From assembly GCA_963422465.1 (NCBI GenBank), contig OY730170.1:5184379-5248378 (forward strand): a DNA stretch of 64,000 nt, read 5' to 3'. The notes beneath the pieces were generated by a model. That model ran no database searches. It was not told where the DNA came from and saw only the letters and a program-made list of their open reading frames with translations. The stretch is from Lichina pygmaea (taxonomy: Eukaryota; Ascomycota; Lichinomycetes; Lichinales; Lichinaceae). Every line of letters starts with the position of its first letter. The stretch's first letter is position 1. Of the stretch, positions 33,018-48,009 are shown in pieces. Position numbers and translations under genes: made by a program.

Positions 33018-36000
33018 ATCGCCGGATCGCGAGACGTCCAGGCAGTTCCGATTTGCTGTTCGATAATACCGCCGTTAAATACGGTATGTCCTAGGAATCG
33101 GACCTCTATTCGGCTATTCTGTCACAGACGATGACGCGGTAGTCAGGGCTCTCTTCAGCGACAGAGAACATGTCAGATTTGGAAATGCATTGAACGGGAG
33201 GCAAATCTTACCGAGCAGTATCTCTGTGATGCTGCTGCTGATGGTAGGGCTATCATAACTGACGTACGCACGCGGCAAGGCAGCCCTAAATTGCCAGTGG
33301 CTCCAGTAGCCTAATCATCAGGTAGGAAGTGCGTGGCTTTCTCTCGGCTCTCTGGAGATGACGGAGTTCGTCGTAAGAAGCAGCTGCCATCACTGTGTTC
33401 TACTTCTATTCTAATGTACACAGAGACGGTTGACTTGGTACACCGGTAGACAAGACCATGACTAGGAGCCAGGTTTTGCGGTAGCTCCAACCTGTATACT
33501 CCACCAAATCAATTTACATGACCAAGCACATGGGTCCTGTCAATGGGAATTGTACATCTGTTCATGAATCAATCTCCCTTGGCTGGAACTGGTCTCGGTG
33601 AATAGCTGTCTACAATGGAGTGCGCAATACGTACTCGGCGACGTAGCCTCGAGATCCGTCCGATCCTTGAATCTCGCAAGTCCATGACAGCGAATGCTGC
33701 ACTTGATCTCCTCCATCCAGCGCTCCATCCCGGACAAGGCGGCGTCCCCTGCTGGTCTCAGCGACCGGCAGGCATCTCGTGTGTACGACCGTAGGGCACA
33801 GTCTCTCCGTCGATTGCGCTTCATCTGATCCCCTCGTACCCCCTCCATCTCGAAATCCGATTGCTCTGCCACCATCCACGCAGCTCGTCCCATCATCTCT
33901 GACGCCAAGTTCATATCCCTCTCGTGTTGATATGAGACATCTGTCTCTCGTCCCCTCGATCGCTGCACACAATAGGCAAGATCAATCATGCATCCTCCAG
34001 AAAGAAAGAGTTGCCAATACAGAGCAAATACCGAAAGGGAGCCAGTCGCGGTTCAGTTCAGTCCACGATATCTGTACCCTGGTCGTGGCAAGCAGCCGAC
34101 CAACGAGACTATAGATAGCCTGCTCGCTCGCATTCAACATGTCGTGATGAAACAGCTGTCGTGAGCGAACGATGATGCTGCCCCTGACCCCACCGGCCGG
34201 CGCGCCGCAGTTCTTGAGCCGTCTTAGTATCGCACCCCGACTTGGCCGCTTCTTGTCTTTTTCCTTTGACTTGTGCCGCGAGGGGAGGTACTTGGGGCTT
34301 CCTGAAAGAAGTGCGGTACGTAACGTACAGTCTGTCCTCCGTAGACCATCCCACGCGAGTCGGCGAGGGCTGATGTCTTACACACCCGATGACGAAACAC
34401 TCGACGCAGTGACCGATGAAAGCCGAGAGCAAAATCATATGCCGGAACCCTATCGACGCTTGCCTGAACCGAGAGCCATGCCCTTTCTGGCTGGACGCTG
34501 GCTAGCCCCTCAACTCGACTACGCCCTCGCGGCCCTTCATGTCTCCTGTTGTGACGCCGCCTGTGCTGTAAAGCTCCGTTCGTAATGCCGTGATGGCTGA
34601 ACAAGCTCTGCGACCGTGGTGCGTCCGATGGTGGCTGTGCGTTCGGGCTACCGTTGGCCTTGGGTCGGGTGGGGGGACGCGTCCGGCACCTGGCACCAGC
34701 GCTCCGCTGCATCTGTCTGCATGGGCCGCGTCTCGCTTGCGAGGGGGCTGGAAGCTGCAGCATCTGCAGCCAGCAAGGCTCGCCGATCATCCAATCAGCG
34801 CGGCATTCGCAACACCCGTGCGCCGGCGCCATCACGATCCACGGCCCTCTCGACGTTCCACCGTCTTTGAGAGCGGCGCAAAAAGTGTCTGGGCCAGCCA
34901 AGCTCTGGCCCCTCCTCAACATTCCAAGGTAGCGATCGGTCGTCCCTTCGCCTGGTCGACCCCCAGAGACAGCGACGTCCCGAGTAAGACCGAAGAGAGC
35001 CTGTCGAACGAGTGGGGCCGATCGACCGTTCTCAGCTGGGCTCTCTTTCGCGTCGCCGAGCGCCACCGTCGCGGCCGTTCTCGGTCGTGCACGAGGCTCG
35101 ATCTCCGCAGCGCGCTCCAGTCGCTCCTCAGCACTGCAGGCCGTGGTCGAGCGTCATGTCAAACGGGAGGAGTAGGGTGCAGAGACCGGGGCGCCGTGCC
35201 GAGCTTCCGAACGCTATCAGGTCTCGTCGACAGACGCCAGACTTGCCGTCGTCCTCCTGGAGATCTTGTCCGCCCGGCGACGCCACGTACGGTCGAGAGG
35301 GTAGGGGTGGTGGTGGGGGGGAGGATTCGAGACATGACTTCGCCTATGCGGAACGCAGAGTCATCCGTAATTGCTTACCGCCATGAAACACATCACAGAA
35401 GATGTCCCCTTCGGGGCAGCGCTGCCTGGTGCATGCGCTCGGCAGCGCCAACGGCGTACGGCATGATGGAGCGGGCGTCCTCGACGGGCCGAGCAGGAAT
35501 CGGCTTCGACTGCGTCTCCCAGCGTCGCAGAGAACAAGCGAACGACGTGGTCCCTCGCGGCGCGGGCCTTCGGTTCCGGTGCTCGCTGCCGACGCTGCCG
35601 TGGTGATTCGTCCTGTGGCGCGCACCTTTCCAGGCTGGAGCCCGGCCCGGGTCGAAGATCTCGGTCCCGTGAAATTGTCTTTGGCGCCGGCGCCGTCGAC
35701 AGCGCACCAGTAGCGGCCGCATTGGCCTTCTGCGGCTCGACCAACGGTCTGGTCCGGGTCGGAACGGTGTCGACGTCGTAGTACATACTGTAGGCACAGT
35801 ACCCCGTACTCACGTCAGTACGTGCCTATCGCGGCGGGGCTCGTATTGGTGGCAGCAAACAACCTGGTTCAGGGCTGAGCTGTCAGGACATCCGTGCAGG
35901 ACAAGGCCGGCAACGGCCTGGACAGGCGAGCAGCATGGAGCCATCCTGACAGATCTGCCGTGATACCCCAACATGACCTGCATCCAGAGGACCGCGGCGG

Positions 36001-36564
36001 CACTCGACGCGAAGCGGGTCGGCGGTGCTTACGTAAGTAAGGAGCAAGTAGCGAGTACCGCTTCCGGCAACGACGGCTCAGGTATCGGGACCGTATCCGA
36101 CACCTCGGAGCGGTTCTTCGTCGTAGGAGGGACGGTCGTGGTACAGACGTAGCGTTGACGTAGTTCGTGCGCCGTACGTACGTCCGTATGGCCGAGCTGG
36201 GCGTCGACAGGCTTCTTGGCCCTATTGTGTACCCATACGTAGCGTGGCAGTGCATGGGTAGCGTGCGTACACACTCGTATATACGTCGTACGTAATGAAG
36301 TACGGAGTACCTACGTTCTCCCGTACAGCAACAGCCCAACTCTGCGTAGGTTCCGTACGGAAGTACGTCTGTACAGTACGCGCAGTACGTACAGTACTTC
36401 CGTAGGTGTTTGAACAGTAAGATTTAGTGGGTCAGACCCTGTTCTAGCCCGTGTTTCGAGCTACCAGGGTTCTCGTTGCCTGGGGCCTCGCAGGATCGAG
36501 AGCGATTACGTAACTCCAATCTCTCGCCCGTTGCGAGGGAACGGCCACACAGGTACGTTACGTA

Positions 36565-36745
36565 CGCACGACAAAAGTCAGCGTACACCTCACTACAAAA
36601 TCTACCTCGGGCTGCTCTGGAGAATCAATACATAGCTGCTTTTTGCTACTGGCGTAACCTCTCGATCTAGTCGTATTACTTATGAAAGTAGCGGCTAACG
36701 GCTCGTACTGTTGTACGGAGTACGCAGACTTATGTCGTGACACGG
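36565..36745. mobile_element. MITE copy C, 181 bp, left end eroded
   Basis: Internal blocks match copies A and B (ATCTACCTCGGGCTGC, AGTCGTATTACTTATGAAAG) and the right end is GTCGTGACACGG followed by TA. The left end reads CGCACGACAAAAGTC after TA, so the first few bases of the repeat have changed. It lies in a GTAC-palindrome cluster. Confidence 0.8.
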
Positions 36746-37715
36746 TACGGGTACGTATGTACGTACCTACGTATGTCATTCTACCCCCTCCTTCGGGACG
36801 ATCTTTCACCGCCCGAGACTCAGGCCTGTCAGGAAGCCCCTCGTCCGCTCGTCCCAGTTTTTGGTCGAACTCCGGCGCGAGAGTCGGACTTGGATCCCCT
36901 CCACCCGGCTTTCACCGAGACGGCCGCCGTCGACACTCCAGCAGGACCTTGATCTCATCCAAGATGGAGACGGCATTGTTCTGGTCTCGCACACTGTGTA
37001 GATCAGCAGAGGGAGGGCGAGGGCGAGGGCGAAGGCGAGGGCTCTGATAACCCACGGCATAGTGCTCCGCAACCTTGAGATGGGCGATCGTACAGGTGCT
37101 GTGGCGGTACAGGTGATCGGGGTTTAGTCGTATGGTGCGCTGTACCGCAGTTGCTCGTGTAGACGCCCGACCATCTCAAGTACACGGGTCGCATCACTTA
37201 CGACGGGTGGACTTGGCGCCGCGGATACGGAACCTGATGTCAACCTCCCCTGGCCCGGGCTCGGCCGAGTGAATCCCACGTCGACCGTCGAGGACGTTCC
37301 CCCCTCCGGATACGACGACCGGCGCCAGCCCAGAAGGTCGAGCACCTGTGCAGTACCTAACGTACGTACCGAACATATCTTCCGGCGCCCTGGCATCATG
37401 CTTCGACGTCGACCTCGCCGTACTCCGTAACGGCCGTCGGAGACGACTTGATATTGCCATCCGGAACACAGAAAAGCCACTTGCGAAGAGAGTTCACCTC
37501 CTTTGACGAAGTCGACCTCCCCACAAGAGTAGCTCTGGCCCAGGTTTGCCCTCCCGCTCCCTCTTTCTCTCACCCTCTCCTTCACTCGTTCGCCACCTCC
37601 CTCTCGTCCTTCTGCCTCGCCGGGGAAGAGAGGGAAGACGAAAAGCAAAAGACCAGAAGAGCACCGGTCCGTGTCCCTTTCGGGTTCGGGGCTGCCGCAA
37701 CGGATCGTCTGGTGA

Positions 37716-37717
<2 letters not shown>

Positions 37718-37777
<60 letters not shown>
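37718..37777. repeat. (GAC)20 array outside any recognised gene
   Basis: Twenty GAC units without interruption, about 1.1 kb upstream of the Reg1-like start. A frame through it would give poly-Asp but its flanks show no family signature. Confidence 0.95.
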
Positions 37778-37778
<1 letters not shown>

Positions 37779-38865
37779 TACCGTCTTCAAGAAGGCGCAA
37801 TCGCTCCAGAGACCGGTCGCGCTGGGGCCAGACCACCGACGAGTCGAAATTACCACCCTGCCGCTGCCGTCCTCTCCGCATCTTGCTCTTCCGCGTCGAC
37901 TGCCAACTGCGACTTCATTTCTTGAAAGGGCTCTGTTCCTGCTCCGGCCAGCGAGAGGGAGGAAGGGAAAGAAGTGCGTAAACGTTCGACATTGTCGAAG
38001 ACGGCAACGGTCGTGCCAGCGGGCGCTGCCATCGTCGGTGTCGGTATCACCACCTCGAAGACGCCAGAGTGGGCCAACCTCGTCCATCGGCCAGGGCATG
38101 ATTCATCCGTGGCCTCCTCCTCAGCAGCAAAGTCGTATCACGCCGGCCTGCCAATCGGATCATTCTCACCATCATCATCGTCATCTCCGTCTCGACAGGA
38201 CCACAGCCTCATCTTTCTTCCCTCCTCATCCGACTCGTCCGTCTCCGCAGATTCCCCTCGTTGTCGACGACGGTTGAAAGGATTCGAGGTCGCCGTGAAC
38301 TAACCGGACCACTCTTGTTTTTTAAATTTTTTAAATTTTTTTTTTTTGGAAGACTTGCCGTCGCTCGTTGTTTCAGTGGCCGACTCGATTGAGTCTGATC
38401 TCGCGTTTGGTCCCTCGACGGCCTTAAATCCTCGCGGTCCGAGTCGGGACAAAGCTCGCCGGAGCGTCTTGTGTAAGTTTCGAGGGGGACGTTCACGTCT
38501 TATCGTCCTCTTCGACTACCCCGCCCCTGACGTGATGTTTGAATGCGGCTGTTACCGTTCGAGGCGATGACGCTGACGGCGGCGACGAAGTCCTTGAGGG
38601 CCCTGCTAGATGTTTCTCACCGTACCTTCGGCCACCTGAGGCGAACCCTGAGCGGTGGGAATTCGGACGTGGGAGGCAAAGCTTAGGTGTTGACGCTCGA
38701 AGGAGCAGGCGTCGTGTTTCCGTCGAGGGAGGGAACCTCTCCAAGACCAGCACGAACTGAAGAGAAGCCGCAGCGCTCGTCCGTCGCCACTTCGACGGCC
38801 ACGGCGACGACGCGACCGCCGTACCGACCACCACATTCGCCATCACCGTCACCACCACCGTCGCC

Positions 38866-41240
<2,375 letters not shown>

Positions 41241-42680
41241 CAGACGACGGAAAAGCCAAGCGATGTGGTCCTCGCACCTTCACGACCTTTAACGACTCAT
41301 GATTTCCCCTGCCCCTTTTTCCTCTTCTACCCCTCTGTCTTTCTTCTCATCTCCTGCTTTCTCTTCTTGACCAAAAGTATCTGTCTGCCCTTGACTGTGG
41401 CATTTGCCAGGGCATGGTGTGTGTGCTCCCGAATTTACCTGTTTCGACCTCCATCTTCTTCATCTCTCCTTTCGTCTGCGTAGTCCGTGGGGGTCTTCAT
41501 CTGCGGAGGTCAAAGGACGGCGGTGATGGACCGGGGAGGGCCTTCGGCGCTGGCGGTGTTTTCTCTTCAGGACCGAAAGGTCTTGGTCTCTGTCCAGGGC
41601 TGCGCCGATGCGGCTCACCGTCTGGGGTTGGTGGGGTGTTACTGTGGTGGTACATGACGCCAGCAACTGGGCTTGGCACGGTTCGGTCGACGGTTGCCGT
41701 TCCGTGTGTTCGTCGACTTTCGGTGGAGCGTGGGCAAGTTTTCATCCAGCGGTATCTTACAACCCCCAGGCTGTGTGTGGGGTTGTCATAGAGGGATCTT
41801 TTTGCGTATCTAACGCTCTCTCCTACGCAATCCAGCCGAAAGTTCAAGCGAGCGAGTTCGGCTCGCGCTCCTGTTGTTAAGACGCATATCAGGCTACGAT
41901 ATGACTTGGTGGACGTGCTACGTTCGTGCTGGTGGTGTAGCGACGAGCCTCGGTCGACGGAAGATGACGTAGGTTCCGGCCGCATTATGCCCGCGCTTAT
42001 CGAGCGTGTCCCGCTACCGAGTGCTCGGGAGCTGCCCCACTGTTCGGGAGACGAGGATGCGTCTAGCGCGCCTAGCGCGTCCGCAGACCGACCGTAGCGC
42101 CCGACCCGTTGCGCCCGTTCTCGCGCCGTTCAGACGTCGTGGAGGTGCTGTACCATCGTCGACGGTCGACAGATGCCGAGCTGACGGCGGGGACACCTAC
42201 AACATACGAGACCAGCACGTTCTCTGGGTATCTGGCCTGGCGTCTACGACTGGCAGAGCTGGATACGTCAGCTCATCGCTTGGGCTGACCTCGGATCAGA
42301 AGCAGTCCAGGCTCATCCGGCGCAGTATGGTAGGCCCTACAGACCTCCGTCGTTTTAAGACCCGGGCCGTCGCCTGTCTGAAGCGCGTGTGTTCGGATCC
42401 AGGCACGGTGCTGGTTCGACGAGGGCTGATCATGGCTTGTAGGTCGTTTCGCTTCCCTGAGGGGTGTGCTTCTTGGGATCGAATCGCAAAAGGGTCACGG
42501 GAGTCCGTCGACAAGTCCGCCCCACCGCTTGGCCTCGCGATAGAGACATAGGAGATCCAGGGCCGGACGCCGTCCGACTCTTCTCTCTTGAGGGTATGGT
42601 CGTTGAAGACGTTGCCCGAGCGAAGAGCCCGCTGAGATCCCAACTGCAAGCTGCTCTAGTCCCACGTACAGCTCGCCTCC
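41241..42680. other. Spacer between Reg1-like and ELMO genes
   Basis: About 1.4 kb, pyrimidine-rich just after the Reg1-like stop (probable 3' region), then mixed DNA up to the ELMO start. Open frames are short and unrecognised. Confidence 0.5.
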
Positions 42681-44910
42681 ATGGAAGCCGTCAACGTCCG
42701 AGAGCTGGTCGATCGTCTCGGGAGCAATGAAGACGGTGCTCGAAAGAAGGCTGCCTTTGGTCTGCAGACCTACATCGGGGATCCGTCCTTTGCGGACGTC
42801 TTCATCGCGGAGGGTGGCCTGACCAACCTGCGCCAGCTCGTCATCAAAGCGAAAGGCAACACGTTGGCCTACAGCTTGACCTCTCTCACCCGAACTCTCG
42901 AGGTCGACAAGGGATGGGAGTACGTCGATCAGGCGCTGATCGAACGGGTGAGACGTCGGCTTGCTCCCCCGGCTGACGCGTCTGTCGTTGGGCTGACGAC
43001 GTTCGCCGTTCCAGGTGGTCGAGCTCGTGGTCACCCACCCGCTCGTCAACATCCTGCGAGGCGCCATGTCGATCCTGGTCGCCATCGTGACGCATTCGAG
43101 CCAAGGCCCCAGCGCCGAGCGTCGCGGGCCGTCTGGGTTCGGGGCGTTGAAGCCCGCCTTGGCCAAGCATCCCGACTTTCTCGAGATGCTCGTCAGTCGA
43201 CTGTCGTCGGCCGACCACGCCCTGTGCGCCAACGCGTTACAGTTGATCAACTCGCTCATGCGAGATGCCATGATGGACGACTCGGACCTCGAGTGGCCAA
43301 GGTTCATCCGACGCCTGCAGGACCTCGGCGTGATCAAGGCCGTCTACTCGCTGATGCAGGGCTCGGCCCTGCAGGACCTTGCCCATCCGCTCCTCGAGTT
43401 CCAGGCGCTGACGAAGGTGCTCCTGCGCAAGTGGCGAGACGTGCCCGTCGACCAGGACAGACCGGAGCACCGACGCGCCCTCAAGGGGCTGCATCTCGCG
43501 AGCAACCCGGAACGACCGGACAAGGCCGAGACGACGTCGGACGGGAGAAAGGTCCGGGCGCACAATCCGGAGAAGTGGCGGCGACTGGGCTTCGATACCG
43601 AGTCGCCCGCGGCCGAGTTCTACGACGTCGGGTACCTGGGCATGATGGACCTGACGGATTTTGTGCGACGACACGAGGACGGGTACCAAAAGGTGGGGGG
43701 AATGGTCCGGGGAGGTTTGTGCACGGCAGAAACGAGGCTGACGCGCAGAGCCGTACAGCTGCTGCTCGAGCAGGCGACGAGACCGGCGGAGCAGAGATGT
43801 CCGATTGCGAAGGCGAGCCTCGCCGTCACCCTGATCCTGTACGACTACTTCGACGTCGACAAGCCCGACGTCGAGGACGCCAAGAGCTACCTCGCGCTCG
43901 ACACGCGCGCCAACTTCGACCGCGTCTTCCGTCCGCTGCTGCTGCAGTGGTCTCGCCTTCACACGGCCGCGCTGCAGGCCGCTTTCCGGCTCTGGAAGTC
44001 GACGGGGGCCGAGGTCGACGACTTTGAGAAGGTCGAGGACCTCGTGCGCATCTTGGTCGACCACGTCGTCGGCCAGGCCTCGTACAGCAAGGACATTCGA
44101 CGCGTCGAGGAGGAGATGAGCGAGATGGATCATCTCCGGCTGCGCGAGCTGCAGATGGCGCAGCTCGAGGCGACGTACGAGAACGCCTGGGGACGGCATC
44201 TGCGGTTGGTCATCCGTTCCCCGTCTCTCTCTCTCTCTCTTCTCTCTTTTCGAATTCCGTCATCGCTTGTCCGGGGGGGGGGGGGGGGGGGGGGTCAAGA
44301 CTCGCTGAACGAGTGCCACGCTGACGACCGACCAGACAAGTCCGCGAGGAGCTCAGACACGAAGCCTTTCAGTTTGTGCGGGAGCAACGCATCCGATGCC
44401 TGCTACGCGGCCGCTGGTTTCCCCGCTCGATGGAGTACAAGTCCGAGCAGGGACCGGTTACGAGGCAGGATCTCAAGCGCTCGGTGCCGTCGGCCTGGCG
44501 CTTCATACGGCTCTCGCACAACCGACGCTACTTGCATTTTGCGGACTATGATTCTCGCAGGGAGTACGAGCCGGGCCTCGAGGCTTTGGAGGAGAAGGGT
44601 AAGCCCCGACCGCCGTGGGCCGTGACGTTCGAAGCCCGTCTTCGGTGGGCGTCGCTGCTGACGTGTAGCTCTGTGTGCAGTCGACCTAAGCACCGCTTCC
44701 TCGGTCGAATGCAACGTCCCAGAGCTCTCTGTGCCGGGCGGGTCCGACGCGTCTGAACTCTTGGACGATGCCGCCGACGACGACGACGACGACGACGAAG
44801 ACGACCCGAGCCAGACCGCGACCACGACCACGCGCACGAGCATGAAGATCATGATCCACGACGTGCGACAAGGCGCCGACTCGGCTTCGAGAACCGCCGG
44901 TAGCGGTCAT

Positions 44911-44953
<43 letters not shown>

Positions 44954-46692
44954 CGTCGTCGTCTCCCGCGGACGACGCGTCGTCCGTATCCCTGACCTTC
45001 TTCCCGCAATCGAGGTCTGTGGCGTCGGAGTGGGTCGACGGGCTACGCATGCTTCTGCATCAGCACCAGCAACGACAACAGCTGGTGTCCACGGATACAA
45101 GTCATCGCCGTCCACCATCCGCCCCGGACTCGACCAAGAAGGCCGGCACCGCCATCAACACCGCCGCCAACAACCACAACCACAATCACGCCAAAGCCAG
45201 TCGTCAAGACCACCACCACCACCACCACGACTCGAGCACGCCGGCACCTGTCCCCGCAATCGACCAAACCCAAACCCAAACCCAACCGCAAGCATCAGCA
45301 CCAGCAGTAGGCGATATGGAGGTATCCTCGCTCACGCTACCCAGCCGGAAACTCGTCTCGTTGATCGCCGAGTACGGCCAGAAGATTCGTCTCTTGAACC
45401 TACATCTCAGCGACTACGAGGCTGGCTACGGCTACGGACAAGGTTATGGGGCTGGGGCTGGTTATGGATATGGAGCTGGGGCTGGGGCTGGGGCTGGATA
45501 TGGGGCTGGGCCTCAGACATACCAAGCGAGATACGCTGGCACAGGTGGATCGGTCGGTGCAGGCGTGCCTGCTACTACTACCTGGGACGGCATGAATGGC
45601 ATCAGCGGCATCAACGGCATGAACAGTATCAACGACGCTGTTCGAGCAGCTGCTGCTGCTGGTTCTAGCGGTCCTCCTGCTGCGGCGGGCACAGTGGCGG
45701 CGGTGGCCGCGGGTCTGAATGGTACGAACGGTATGTCTTTTTTTCCAGTTCCTCGTGTTTCTTTGTCACCGTTGTCATTGGTGCTTTGTCATCGCCAGCG
45801 TTGTCAGCTGTCATCTCCTGCACAGCTGCTTGTTCTGCTCTCTGTTCTGCTGCTTGTCGTTTGGGTTTATACTCTTCGCGTCAAGACACTGCTCTTGCTA
45901 CGCAGCTTCCCGCTTGTTGTTGCTGTTGTTGTTGTTGTTGTTGTTGTTGTTGCTGTCGTCTTCAACAAAAGGTCATCATCGTGCCACTGCTGTTGATACC
46001 TGTTTTCATTCACATGCCCATACCCGGACATGAACTTCTACCCTGACTTATGCCTATGCCCACGCCTTGCCCATGCTCATGCTCATGCTCATGCCCACGC
46101 TCACGTGAATACCCACATCTGTACCTATACCTATACCCATGCTTACACTCCTACCCACATCTACACCCACACCTGTACCCACGCCTACACCTACGCTCAT
46201 GCCCATGCTCATGCCCATACATGTTTCCATGCCCGTTCCCACACCCATCCCGTCCCCATGATACACTGCCACCCATCCTCGTATCCTGCTCACACCCACG
46301 CTTGTGCTCATCTAGGTACTCACACAAGCCACGTCAACGGCACCGCTGGTGCTGCGAGGGGCCACGACAACACTGGCCGCGCCGGAGATCAACGTATCGA
46401 TCCACGACGACGTGGCTCATCTGGACCCGGCGCACTCGGCGACGCCATGGCACCCGGCCCTCTAAACAGCCCCGCAAGCTTCAACCCAGCCACAGGCTTC
46501 AACGCAGCTGCAGGCTTCAACGAAGGCGCAGCACCAATAGGCGCGGTCGGCCCACCGATCGGCGCAGCAAGGCTCTTTCTCGTCCAGCCCTCGCCCGTCT
46601 TTCACGGCATCGACAGGAACGACGCTCCGCCCGTGCCTTCTCGCCAAGGACTGGACGAGGACGAGTTCTACTACGATGTCTTTGGGATTTGA
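42681..46692 (+). CDS. ELMO/CED-12 family protein
   Basis: Six exons: 42681-42947, 43015-43692, 43759-44204, 44336-44598, 44681-45730 and 46316-46692, giving 1026 residues. The N-terminus (VRELVDRLGSNEDGARKKAA) is ARM-like. The ELMO domain follows, with KWRRLGFDTESPAAEFYDVG at about 272-290 and CPIAKASLAVTLILYDYFDV after exon 3 starts. A PH-like domain begins after residue 464 (REQRIRCLLRGRWFP, then WRFIRLSHNRRYLHFADYD) and appears split by a large low-complexity insert with Asp, 14-Gln and His runs before MEVSSLTLPSRKLVSLIAEY. ELMO proteins pair with DOCK exchange factors to activate Rac. The last intron (583 bp) is long and full of CCATGCTCATG-type repeats; its splice sites (AACG/GTATGT and TCTAG/GT) keep frame, but this junction is the least certain. 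A 22-G run lies in intron 3. Confidence 0.85.
44911..44952 (+). repeat. (CAG)14 array coding poly-Gln
   Basis: Fourteen CAG codons in the ELMO gene, directly followed by TCG repeats coding Ser. Confidence 0.95.
46010..46310. repeat. Hexamer-like CCCATGCTCATG / CCCACACCT minisatellite in the last ELMO intron
   Basis: Imperfect units of CCATGCTCATG, CCCACGCTCACG and CTATACCCATGC fill most of the intron. They leave an open frame rich in His, Ala and Thr, which is a by-product of the repeat. Confidence 0.7.
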
Positions 46693-47277
46693 GAGCTCTT
46701 GAAAAGGAGGCTTGATCCTCGAAGGATGCTTGGTTCTTGGGAAGACACTTCAATTTTAAATTGGGGTTTTTTTTTTTTTTTTTTTTTTTTTTGGAAAGGA
46801 GCGCTTAGCTCTCGCTCAGCCCTTGAGAGGACGCTTAATTCTTGAGAAAGTCTCTTGGCCCTGCCACTTTAGTTCTTTGAAAAAAAAAAAGAAAAAGAGA
46901 TGCTTGGTTCTTTGGGAAAAGAGATTTCCTTCTTGAAAAGAGGGCCTCCCCCCCCCCCACATCTCTCTGTTGGAATTGGACGTTGTGGGTGTGGAGCCCT
47001 AAAGCACTGTCATGTTTGCTCTTGCCCCATGTATTTGGGACGGTCACCGAAACCCTAGCTAGTTCTCAACAATAATAACAACAACAACGAACAAACAAAC
47101 AACTTGTTCTTCTACTTCTGCCGTGCCTCCAGAATCGATCAATTCCTTCCTGAGAATGAAAGGCCACTTTCTGAAACAAAACAAACTACATTTTTTTGTT
47201 TTCTTGCGTGGACAAGTGATCATCTGCTTTCTTTCAGTTCTTTCTTTCTCTCTTCTTCTCTCCTCTTCTCTTCTTCT

Positions 47278-47308
<31 letters not shown>

Positions 47309-47657
47309 GGGGGTGGGAGGGAGGTGGGAGGGAGGTGGGAGGGGTAGAGGTGGGGGTAGGGACAAAGGTGTACTGTCTCCACTTCTCCACTCTGTCTTGT
47401 TGGTCTTTGTGAGTGAGATCTGTGAATAGACTTAATCATTGTTATATCTGTACAGTGGTATTCCGTTTGTGGGTGAGAGAGAGAGCGAGAGAGTGTGGCA
47501 GGAGGAGTCCAGCGGGCAGGTGACATGTGACCCTGAGGCACATGACTAGGACTTGGTAGATATAGAGGTTCTCGGTTGAATCCTGGAGCCACTAGGATTC
47601 AGTCCCTTCGTCGACGGAGTCTAGCCCTGGCGATAGTCAACAAGACCCCAGTTCTAT

Positions 47658-47711
<54 letters not shown>

Positions 47712-48009
47712 AGGGTGAGGTGTGGTGCGGTCCAGTGCCTGCATCCATTGATCATACTGCTCTTGTCTGTGGTGTTCATGTGATTCTGCTTTGTAAGTTC
47801 TCTTTCCCTCTCTCTTCTACCTCTGCCCTCTCTTCCTTCTCTGCTGTTCCAAATTTCTTTAATTCTTCCCTTCCCATCTTCTATCAAGTCCCTATTGGAA
47901 ATTTCTCGTTAAAGAAGCCAGATTCAGCTGTCGTACAGAGCGAGAGAAGTATAGGATGAGATGCAAATAACCTTGGACATCATACCAATTCACGTCGATT
48001 CATGTCGAT
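46693..48009. other. Convergent spacer with homopolymer and GA runs
   Basis: Holds T26 (46767-46792), a T run followed by G26 (47288-47313), and a GA run at about 47661-47711. It contains the 3' regions of the ELMO and coiled-coil genes. No gene is seen. Confidence 0.6.

Larger units (their letters stand above)
33018..38865. other. Long gene-poor stretch, 5.8 kb
   Basis: No frame on either strand matches a family I know or can be joined by good introns. It holds MITE copy C (36565-36745), dense GTAC palindromes (36150-36420 and 36545-36780), a (GAC)20 array (37718-37777) and AT palindromes near 38320. The GC-rich frames, the largest at 34590-35606 on the plus strand, have biased Arg/Ser/Pro composition and overlap equally long frames on the other strand. 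Part may be the 5' leader or promoter of the Reg1-like gene. Confidence 0.5.

Noticed and set aside
34590-35606. Plus-strand open frame of 338 codons
   Set aside because: Arg/Ser/Cys/Trp-rich composition, an equally long frame on the other strand, no domain and no good intron signals.
46030-46315. Open frame rich in His-Ala-His and Tyr-Thr repeats as an extra ELMO exon
   Set aside because: It is the translation of an imperfect minisatellite and lies between a good donor and acceptor that keep the ELMO frame.
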